Assembly (NCBI RefSeq): GCF_003148495.1
Contig: NZ_QGGH01000004.1
Location: 186,001 to 250,000, forward strand
Direction of reading: 5' to 3'
Length of the DNA: 64,000 nucleotides
Source of the DNA: Mesorhizobium loti
GTDB taxonomy: Bacteria > Pseudomonadota > Alphaproteobacteria > Rhizobiales > Rhizobiaceae
Of the stretch, positions 38,874 through 45,150 are shown in pieces (the stretch's first letter is position 1; each line of letters begins with the position of its first letter). The position numbers and the translations under genes are program-made. The notes beneath the pieces are model-generated. The model was not told the DNA's origin. It searched no databases and saw nothing but the letters and a program-made list of their open reading frames with translations.

Positions 38874-39182
38874 TCAGAAGCGGATCCAGAAGGATCTGCG
38901 GAAACATCTGCGGCGCCAGTAACCGTGACGCCAATAGCGACGGCAAACCCGTCTCCAGCCGCGGCGGCGCCTCCTGCGATACCAGCGCACGGGCTCGATG
39001 CCGTCTTGGACATCAGGACCATCCTGGTCGAGGATGGCGTCGGACGGTTTGTCGAGTTCATCGAGAATGCCGGGTCCCTTATTCGGAATGCCGGCCAACG
39101 CGATGGCAGGACGCGCAATAGCGATCACGGTCGCAGCCCCGGCCAGTCCAAGCATTCCAGTTAGAAGCAATCGCCGATCCAT
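38874..39182 (-). CDS. Exported protein with arginine-rich, aromatic C-terminal tail
   Basis: A 102-residue protein. The N-terminus MDRRLLLTGMLGLAGAATVIA is a signal sequence with a twin arginine followed by hydrophobic residues, resembling a short Tat signal. The middle (about 38-64) is acidic (DELDKPSD, DQDGPDVQDGIE). The last 37 residues contain 18 arginines with Trp, Tyr and two Cys (WYRRRRRRGWRR, RRYWRHGYWRRR). Genes of this style are annotated in Mesorhizobium as protamine-like, without known function. The tail could bind nucleic acid, polysaccharide or membranes, and the acidic middle could neutralise it. The ATG with GGAG six bases upstream is preferred over one four codons earlier. 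Confidence 0.7.
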   Translation of the reverse strand: MDRRLLLTGMLGLAGAATVIAIARPAIALAGIPNKGPGILDELDKPSDAILDQDGPDVQDGIEPVRWYRRRRRRGWRRVCRRYWRHGYWRRRCFRRSFWIRF

Positions 39183-39365
39183 GCCAATCTCCATCCTTGA
39201 TCATTGCGACAAGGAAGACATAGAGCGGCAGATTGACGCGCCCAGATGCCGAAGAGAATTGTGCCGATTGAACTGCGTGCCGGCTGTGGCAGGCCTTCTT
39301 TAGCGTCGACTTGACAATCCGTGTGCCCAAATGCGCCACTTCTCCGGGGCATTGGGGGACATCTC

Positions 39366-39458
39366 ATGAAGAAGACTTATGAACGACCGACGCTGGTGAA
39401 GCGCGAAAAGCTCACGACGGTTACGGCCATCGTGTGTGTTTCAGGCTGCCCCGTTTGA
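39366..39458 (+). CDS. Orphan RiPP precursor peptide with lasso-type leader
   Basis: A 30-codon ORF with GGGGGA six bases before the ATG. The leader has Tyr5, Pro8, Leu10, Leu16 and Thr20, which match in spacing the lasso leader pattern Y-x2-P-x-L-x3-G-x-[LF]-x3-T-x; only the Gly position is Glu14. By analogy with lasso peptides, cutting two residues after Thr20 would leave IVCVSGCPV (22-30) as the core. That core has no Asp or Glu for a lasso ring and has two cysteines three residues apart, so its modification must differ. TTGACA stands at 39311-39316 upstream. The nearest RRE and B2 peptidase genes are at 14.1-14.8 kb. Short precursors with such leaders are known in Rhizobiales as putative RiPP precursors. 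Confidence 0.7.
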   Translation: MKKTYERPTLVKREKLTTVTAIVCVSGCPV

Positions 39459-39563
39459 CCGAAGCCGCAGGCCTCAACAGGTCCGCTATTCCGCTATCTC
39501 GTGTCAGGGCACGTCGTGGCTGATGACAAACACGGTCGACGGCCGGCTTTCGGCAGTTTCTTC

Positions 39564-39986
39564 CTAAGGTCTCGCTGAAGCGGCCTTGTCGTCGAGCATG
39601 GCGGCGCCCGCCATGTCATCAAGGATCGGACAATCCGGCCTTTCGTCGCCGTGGCAGGCATGGATCAGTTTCTGCAGGGTCGAGCGCATCGACTGCAGCT
39701 CGCGCACCTTCTCCTCGATCGCCGTGACATGGGCGGCGGCGATCTCGCGCACGTCGTGGCTGGCGCGGCTGCGGTCCTGGTAGAGCGCCATCAGCTGGCG
39801 ACAATCGTCGATGGAAAAGCCGAGATTGCGGGCGCGACGCAGAAAGGCCAGCCGGTGGATGTCGTCTCCGGAATAGTCGCGGTAGCCGTTGGCGGCGCGC
39901 GCCGGGGCGATCAGGCCGATCTCCTCATAGTAGCGGATGGTCTTGGCCGGCAGGCCGGAGCGGTGGGCGGCGTCACCGACGTTCAT
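39564..39986 (-). CDS. hmrR: HmrR/CueR copper-responsive MerR-family regulator
   Basis: A 140-residue MerR-type regulator. The DNA-binding wing starts MNVGDAAHRSGLPAKTIRYYEEIGL. The metal loop has Cys111 and Cys119 in CHGDERPDC, matching the Cu(I)-binding pair of CueR. The long dimer helix lies between. It binds dyads with 19-bp promoter spacing and activates copper export genes on Cu(I) binding. Such a promoter occurs in this window in front of the copper ATPase at 49 kb, so that gene is a probable target. GGGGAG precedes the start. Confidence 0.92.
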   Translation of the reverse strand: MNVGDAAHRSGLPAKTIRYYEEIGLIAPARAANGYRDYSGDDIHRLAFLRRARNLGFSIDDCRQLMALYQDRSRASHDVREIAAAHVTAIEEKVRELQSMRSTLQKLIHACHGDERPDCPILDDMAGAAMLDDKAASARP

Positions 39987-40213
39987 GACGATTCTCCCCG
40001 ATTCTCAGGAGCCCGTGGACTTGGCCCCTTGAATTTCCTTCACAATCCTGTGAGGGCTGTTGCCGAAATGCCATAGTGATATGCTTACCAGCACGTCAAC
40101 TCCGGCATATAGGCATCGCGCGCTTGGCAAGCAAAGCAAATGCCAGCATGAATGATGGTGAGAAAGCGGCCGACTCGTGCCGCCGAAGTTGGGGCGGGGC
40201 ACCGGATCACCTG

Positions 40214-40831
40214 ATGCGCATGAAGTCGTTTGCAATTGTCGCCGCACTGGCGCTTTCCACTGCTATCGCCGGTTGCAGCACCATCGGCTCGCAGATATTC
40301 TCCAACGACTACGGCGCGGTCACCGACGCCGGTTACCAGTTGCCACGCATCCCGATCGAGAAAGTGCCGATGAAGTACCATCGGCAGGAAGTGAACTACG
40401 ACAGCCCGGAAAAGCCGGGCACCATCATCGTCGATACGCAGAACAAGTTCCTCTACTTCATCGAGGGTGACGGAAGGGCAATTCGCTACGGCATCGGCGT
40501 TGGCCGCGAGGGTTTCGAGTGGCACGGCACCGCCCATATCGCGCTGAAGCGCGAGTGGCCGACCTGGACGCCGCCGAGGCAGATGATCCAGCGCCAGCCC
40601 GAACTGGAAAAGTTTGCTGGCGGCATGGAGCCGGGCCTGAAGAACCCGCTTGGTGCGCGCGCCATGTACCTGTTCAACAAGGGCGGTGATTCGGGCTATC
40701 GCCTGCACGGCAGCCCGGAATGGAATTCGATCGGCAAGGCAATGTCGTCAGGCTGCATTCGCCTGATGAATCAGGATATTATCGACCTCTATGACCGCGC
40801 CTCGGTCGGCGCCAAGGTCATTGTTCTTTAG
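40214..40831 (+). CDS. L,D-transpeptidase lipoprotein (ErfK/YbiS family)
   Basis: A 205-residue secreted enzyme. The N-terminus is a lipoprotein signal with lipobox IAGC (Cys21). The YkuD catalytic domain follows, with TIIVDTQNKFLYFIEGDG at its start, then His165 in YRLHGSPEW and the nucleophile Cys181 in SSGCIRLMNQD. These enzymes make 3-3 peptidoglycan cross-links or attach proteins to peptidoglycan using L,D-transpeptidation. The frame is open back to 40076, but the ATG here begins the signal peptide. A terminator follows at 40936. Confidence 0.9.
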   Translation: MRMKSFAIVAALALSTAIAGCSTIGSQIFSNDYGAVTDAGYQLPRIPIEKVPMKYHRQEVNYDSPEKPGTIIVDTQNKFLYFIEGDGRAIRYGIGVGREGFEWHGTAHIALKREWPTWTPPRQMIQRQPELEKFAGGMEPGLKNPLGARAMYLFNKGGDSGYRLHGSPEWNSIGKAMSSGCIRLMNQDIIDLYDRASVGAKVIVL

Positions 40832-40832
40832 G

Positions 40833-40876
40833 TCATGATGCCGAGAAACCAGTACCGGTTCTCGTGAAAATCATGA
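40833..40876. repeat. Rhizobial intergenic palindromic element, second copy
   Basis: TCATGAT (40833-40839) pairs with ATCATGA (40870-40876), with an inner CGAGAA/TTCTCG stem (40842-40847 and 40859-40864). Related in layout to the element at 7094. It directly follows the L,D-transpeptidase stop and could form a transcript-end hairpin. Confidence 0.7.
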
Positions 40877-40935
40877 TCAGATAGAGGTAGCTTTCGTACG
40901 CGGACCGTCTAGGCAACAACGGACGTCCCAAACAG

Positions 40936-40961
40936 AAAACCGGGCAATTCGGCCCGGTTTT
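40936..40961 (+). terminator. Intrinsic terminator after the L,D-transpeptidase gene
   Basis: AAAACCGGG (40936-40944) pairs with CCCGGTTTT (40953-40961) around an eight-base loop. The T-run continues to TTTTTTG, as in a classical Rho-independent terminator for rightward transcription. The nifU-type gene converges from the other side. Confidence 0.85.
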
Positions 40962-41001
40962 TTGTTGTTTGCGATGGAAGTGTCTGTCGGCAGGAGAGCG
41001 G

Positions 41002-41571
41002 TCAGGAGACCTGCTCGACCTGCTGCACTTCCGGCACGAAGTGGCGCAGTAGGTTCTGGATGCCGTGCTTCAGCGTCGCCGTCGATGACGGGCAGCCGGC
41101 GCAGGCGCCTTTCATGTGCAGGAATACCGTGCCGTTCTCGAAGCCGCGGAAGGTGATGTCGCCACCATCCTGGGCGACCGCCGGGCGCACCCGCGTGTCG
41201 AGCAGTTCCTTGATGGTGATGACCAACTCCTCGTCGGCCTTGTCATAGAACTCACCGGTCTGGCTGGTCTCGGCGGCTGGGCCGGCCTTGGCCATGACAG
41301 GCGCGCCGGACATGAAATGCTCCATGATGGCACCAAGGATAGCCGGCTTCAGATGCTGCCAGTCGGGGCCGTCCTTGGACACGGTGATGAAGTCATAGCC
41401 AAAGAAAACACCGGTGACGCCGGGAATCTCGAACAGCCGGCCAGCCAGCGGCGAGGCAATTGCGGCGCTGTCGGCATCGCGGAAATCGGCGGTGCCTTCC
41501 AGAAGCACTTCCTTGCCGGGCAGGAATTTCAGCGTCGCCGGGTTTGGCGTCGATTCGGTCTGGATGAACAT
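41002..41571 (-). CDS. NifU-like iron-sulfur cluster scaffold (NfuA/Nfu1 type)
   Basis: A 189-residue Nfu protein. The N-terminal Nfu_N domain (MFIQTESTPNPATLKFLPG) is followed by the C-terminal NifU domain with the cluster-binding Cys157-x2-Cys160 in GACAGCPSS. It carries a 4Fe-4S cluster to apoproteins and is not the nitrogenase NifU. The third codon is the likely start because GGAG lies six bases before it; an ATG two codons earlier has none. It ends the leftward group trpS-usp-nifU, an arrangement seen in other Rhizobiales. Confidence 0.9.
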   Translation of the reverse strand: MFIQTESTPNPATLKFLPGKEVLLEGTADFRDADSAAIASPLAGRLFEIPGVTGVFFGYDFITVSKDGPDWQHLKPAILGAIMEHFMSGAPVMAKAGPAAETSQTGEFYDKADEELVITIKELLDTRVRPAVAQDGGDITFRGFENGTVFLHMKGACAGCPSSTATLKHGIQNLLRHFVPEVQQVEQVS

Positions 41572-41715
41572 GGCCATCTCCGTGCCCGTTGCGGGCAGCT
41601 AGTTTGGAATAATTCTAAATAGGCTCAATTGGCTGGACATTCAAGCGAAACGCATCGCCGGAAGGGCTGGCTGGCGGAATGTTTTTGCGCGCCCCGGGAC
41701 GCACTCGAAGCAGCC

Positions 41716-42207
41716 TCATGCGAGGCTGTCGATCTCCTCGTCCGACAGATTCTGCGGCACCACGGTCACCGGGATCGGGAAGGCCGCACCCTTGCCGGCC
41801 ACAGCGCCGACCAGCGGCCCCGGGCCTTCCTTGCCCGCACCGGCGGCCAGCACCAGGATGGCGATGTCCTGGTCTTCTTCGATCAGCTTGTGGATCTCTT
41901 CCGTCGGCTTGCCTTCGCGCACCACCATCTCAGGCTCGATGCCAAGCTTCTGGCGCACCTTGTTGGCATAAGTGTCGAGTGCTGCGCGCGCCGTGGCGGT
42001 CGCCTCCTCGCGCATGATCTTCTCGACGCCCAGCCAGTGCTGGAAATCATCCGGCTCGATGACATAGAGCAGCACCAGCGTGCCGCTGGTGCTCTGCGCC
42101 CGCTTCGAGGCATAGGCGACGGCGCGCTCACACTCCGGCGTGTCGTCGATGATCGCCAGGAACTTGCGGCGATGGCCGGCTTCGCGGCTGAGGCGTTTGG
42201 AGACCAT
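41716..42207 (-). CDS. Universal stress protein (UspA family)
   Basis: A 163-residue single Usp domain. RKFLAIIDDTPECERAVAYA begins the fold, and LVLAAGAGKEGPGPLVGAVAGK, near the C-terminus, is the phosphate-loop region. The classical G-x2-G-x9-G-S/T nucleotide motif is partly replaced (GPLVGAVAGKGAAFPIPV), so ATP binding is uncertain. It lies between trpS and the nifU-type gene on the same strand, separated by about 100-150 bp from each. Its role is probably in stress survival, by family only. Confidence 0.85.
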   Translation of the reverse strand: MVSKRLSREAGHRRKFLAIIDDTPECERAVAYASKRAQSTSGTLVLLYVIEPDDFQHWLGVEKIMREEATATARAALDTYANKVRQKLGIEPEMVVREGKPTEEIHKLIEEDQDIAILVLAAGAGKEGPGPLVGAVAGKGAAFPIPVTVVPQNLSDEEIDSLA

Positions 42208-42311
42208 GTCTATCTACTCGATGCTTTATCGGCCGCAATCTGCCACTGCGGCGGACCGGCGGCAAGCCGCCGGCCTTGGGCCAATATTGTGCAGTGCGCT
42301 GACTGTGGGAA

Positions 42312-43379
42312 TTAGGCCTGCAGCAGCCCGATGATGTCGCGCACCGTCTTCATCGTCGCTTCGGCCAGCACGCCGGCACGCTCGCCGCCGTCCTTGAGCA
42401 CCGCGTCGACATAGGCACGGTCGTCGGAAATGCGGCGCATCTCGCTGGCGATCGGCGCCAGCTTTTCCACCGCAAGGTCGGCCAGTGCCGGCTTGAACAC
42501 CGAAAACTGCTGGCCGGCGAACTCTTTCAGCACGTCCGCCTTCGACATCTCGGCGAGACCCGCATAGATGCCGACAAGGTTTTCCGCCTCCGGCCGGCTA
42601 GCCAGACCGTCCAGCTCGCTCGGCAGCGCTTCCGGGTCGGTCTTGGCCTTGCGGATCTTCTTCGAGATGGCATCGGCGTCGTCGGTCAGGTTGATGCGCG
42701 ACAGATCCGACGGGTCCGACTTCGACATCTTCTTGGAACCGTCGCGCAACGACATGATGCGCGCCGCCGGCCCGCCGATGACCGGTTCGGTCAGCGGGAA
42801 ATAGCCGTTCACGGTCTCCTCGCCGACCTGCATCTCGACGCCGACGCCAAGGGCGGCGATGCGGTCGGAGAAGTCATTGTTGAACTTCTGCGCGATGTCG
42901 CGGGTCAGCTCCAGGTGCTGCTTCTGGTCCTCACCCACCGGGACGTGGGTGGCACGGTAGAGCAGAATGTCCGCAGCCATCAGGGAGGGATAGGCTAGCA
43001 GGCCGAGCGATGCGTTCTCGCGGTCCTTGCCGGCCTTGTCCTTGAACTGCGTCATACGGTTCATCCAGCCGATGCGCGCCACGCAATTGAAGATCCAGGC
43101 GAGCTCCGCATGCTGCATGACCCGCGACTGGTTGAAGACGATATGCTTCTTCGGGTCGATGCCCGAAGCCAGGAACGCCGCGGTGATCGACCGCGTCTGG
43201 TCGGCGAGGTCTTCATAGACGAGTTGGGCTGTCAGCGAATGCAGGTCGACGACGCAATAGATGCAGTCGGATGTGTCCTGCAGGGCGACGAATTTCTTGA
43301 TGGCGCCGAGATAGTTGCCGAGATGCAGATTGCCGGTCGGCTGGACCCCGGAAAAGACGAGTGGCTTGAAGGCGGTCAT
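42312..43379 (-). CDS. trpS: Tryptophanyl-tRNA synthetase
   Basis: A 355-residue class I synthetase that charges tRNA-Trp. The HIGH-type motif is PTGNLHLGN (14-22), and KMSKSDPSD (about 215-223) is the KMSKS loop. IVFNQSRVMQHAELAWIFNCV and LMAADILLYRATHVPVGEDQKQHLELTRDIA are family-typical. The ATG has AGGA five bases upstream; the frame is open 30 codons further but that part is not conserved-looking. It follows murJ in the usual order glnD-murJ-trpS. Confidence 0.94.
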   Translation of the reverse strand: MTAFKPLVFSGVQPTGNLHLGNYLGAIKKFVALQDTSDCIYCVVDLHSLTAQLVYEDLADQTRSITAAFLASGIDPKKHIVFNQSRVMQHAELAWIFNCVARIGWMNRMTQFKDKAGKDRENASLGLLAYPSLMAADILLYRATHVPVGEDQKQHLELTRDIAQKFNNDFSDRIAALGVGVEMQVGEETVNGYFPLTEPVIGGPAARIMSLRDGSKKMSKSDPSDLSRINLTDDADAISKKIRKAKTDPEALPSELDGLASRPEAENLVGIYAGLAEMSKADVLKEFAGQQFSVFKPALADLAVEKLAPIASEMRRISDDRAYVDAVLKDGGERAGVLAEATMKTVRDIIGLLQA

Positions 43380-43496
43380 GATTGTCCTCATGGCTTGTGG
43401 AGGGCCGTTTCGCGCGCGGCGAAAGTCTTTCGACGGCGCGCTTATGGACGAAGACGGCGCCGCGATCAAGACGGCGCTGCAGGTGGATCTGGCGCT

Positions 43497-45104
43497 CTAC
43501 TCGTCCAGTTCGGTCTCTGCGACCGGTGGCGCCGACTTGCCCGATCCGCGTTTGACATTGCGCCGGATCATGCCGAAATCGGCGCCGCCGGTGGCAAACG
43601 CGGTTATGAAGTAGAGCAGCGCTCCGCCGGCAACCAGCGACAGCAGCGTCGTCGCCTTGACGACCAGCGGCGAGCCCAGGCCGAGCCTGACGGCGAACCA
43701 GTGTTCGGCAAAATAGAGGGCCGTTCCCATCACCACCGCCGACAGCACCAGACGTGGAATGCGTTTCATCAGCGGCACGTCGCGGCCCCAATGGCCGCGC
43801 CGGATCAGGACGCCGAGCAGCATCAGCGCGTTGACCCAGCCGGCGACTGCGGAGGCCACCGCAATGCCGGGCGCCCCCATCCTTGGAAACAGCGTCAGCG
43901 CCGTGGTGACGTTCACCGCCACCGAGATGGCGGCAAACATCATCGGCGTGCGTGTGTCCTCGCGGGCGAAGTAACCCGGCGTGAAGGCCTTGATCAGCAC
44001 GAAGGCCGGCAGGCCGAGGCCGAAGATCGCCAGGATCGCCGCCACTGTCGGCGTCGAGCCGTTGGCGGCAAACGCGCCGCGCTCATAGACCAGCCGCACG
44101 ATCGGCTCCGACATCACCCAGAGCGCGGCGGCTGCCGGCAGCGTCAGGAACAGCGTGAATTCGACCGAGCGGTTCTGCAGATTGGCCGCTTCGATCAGAT
44201 TGCCCGACTTCAGCGCCCGCGACAGTTCGGGCAACAGCACGATCGCCACCGCCACGCCGACCACGCCGAGCGGCAACTGGTAGATGCGGTCGGCATAGGC
44301 GAGCGAGGACACCGCGCTGTTCTGCGCAGAGGCGATTGCCGTGCCGATCAGCTGGTTGATCTGGGTGATGCCGCCGGTGATTGCCGCCGGCAGCGCCAGG
44401 ATCAACAGCCGCTTGACAGCGGGCGTCATTTTCGGCCGGCGGAAGCCGATCGAGATGCCGGCATGGCGCACCGCCACCCAGACGATCGCCAGTTGCACCA
44501 GCCCGGCGGCAAGCACGCCCCAGGACAGCCCATAGCCGACGGTGAGTGCGTCGGAGCCCTTGTACCAAGCATAACCGAGCACGCCGATCAGGATGATGTT
44601 GAGGAAGACCGGTGCCACCGCGGCGGCGAAATAGCGGCGCAGCGAATTCAGCATGCCCGCCATCATGGCGCCCAGCGACATGCAGATCAGGTAGGGGAAC
44701 ATGATCGTCGCCAGCGTCACCGTGGTGTCGAACTTCCCCGGCGTGCCGGCAAAACCCGGCGCCACCAAATAGCGCACGATCAGCGGCATCGACAGTTCCA
44801 TGACGATGGTCAGCGCCAGCAGCGCCGTGAACAGCACGCCGAACACTTCCTCGGAGAAGCGCTTGGCGCCATCGGTGCCGTGGGTCTCGATCTCCTTGGC
44901 GAACAGCGGCACGAAGGCGGCGTTGAAGGCGCCCTCGGCAAACAGCCGGCGAAAGGTGTTGGGAAACTGGAAGGCGGCGTTGAAGGCGTCGGCGACCGGT
45001 CCGGTGCCGAGTGCGGCCGCCATCAGCATCTCGCGGCCGAAACCGAGCGCGCGGCTCATCAGCGTGCCGGAAGCGACCGTTGCGAATTTCTTGACGAGGC
45101 TCAT
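43497..45104 (-). CDS. murJ: Lipid II flippase MurJ
   Basis: A 535-residue MOP-superfamily protein with 14 predicted helices. The N-terminus MSLVKKFATVASGTLMSRALGFGREMLMAAALG and the segment ADAFNAAFQFPNTFRRLFAEGAFNAAFVPLF are the MurJ signatures with the conserved arginines of the central cavity. It moves lipid II across the inner membrane for peptidoglycan synthesis. It begins 46 bp after the glnD stop. Confidence 0.94.
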   Translation of the reverse strand: MSLVKKFATVASGTLMSRALGFGREMLMAAALGTGPVADAFNAAFQFPNTFRRLFAEGAFNAAFVPLFAKEIETHGTDGAKRFSEEVFGVLFTALLALTIVMELSMPLIVRYLVAPGFAGTPGKFDTTVTLATIMFPYLICMSLGAMMAGMLNSLRRYFAAAVAPVFLNIILIGVLGYAWYKGSDALTVGYGLSWGVLAAGLVQLAIVWVAVRHAGISIGFRRPKMTPAVKRLLILALPAAITGGITQINQLIGTAIASAQNSAVSSLAYADRIYQLPLGVVGVAVAIVLLPELSRALKSGNLIEAANLQNRSVEFTLFLTLPAAAALWVMSEPIVRLVYERGAFAANGSTPTVAAILAIFGLGLPAFVLIKAFTPGYFAREDTRTPMMFAAISVAVNVTTALTLFPRMGAPGIAVASAVAGWVNALMLLGVLIRRGHWGRDVPLMKRIPRLVLSAVVMGTALYFAEHWFAVRLGLGSPLVVKATTLLSLVAGGALLYFITAFATGGADFGMIRRNVKRGSGKSAPPVAETELDE

Positions 45105-45150
45105 GCGTTTGGAGACTGCCTACAGGATAAGGACAAAGTGATGGTGGCGG

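Noticed and set aside
38742..39164. 140-codon plus-strand frame opposite the arginine-rich protein gene
   Set aside because: It has no ribosome binding site or signal, while the opposite strand has a ribosome binding site, a signal sequence and a familiar tail composition.
41002..41571. Nitrogen-fixation NifU
   Set aside because: The protein has the Nfu_N plus C-terminal CxxC layout of housekeeping NfuA/Nfu1; the N-terminal IscU-like domain of nitrogenase NifU is absent.
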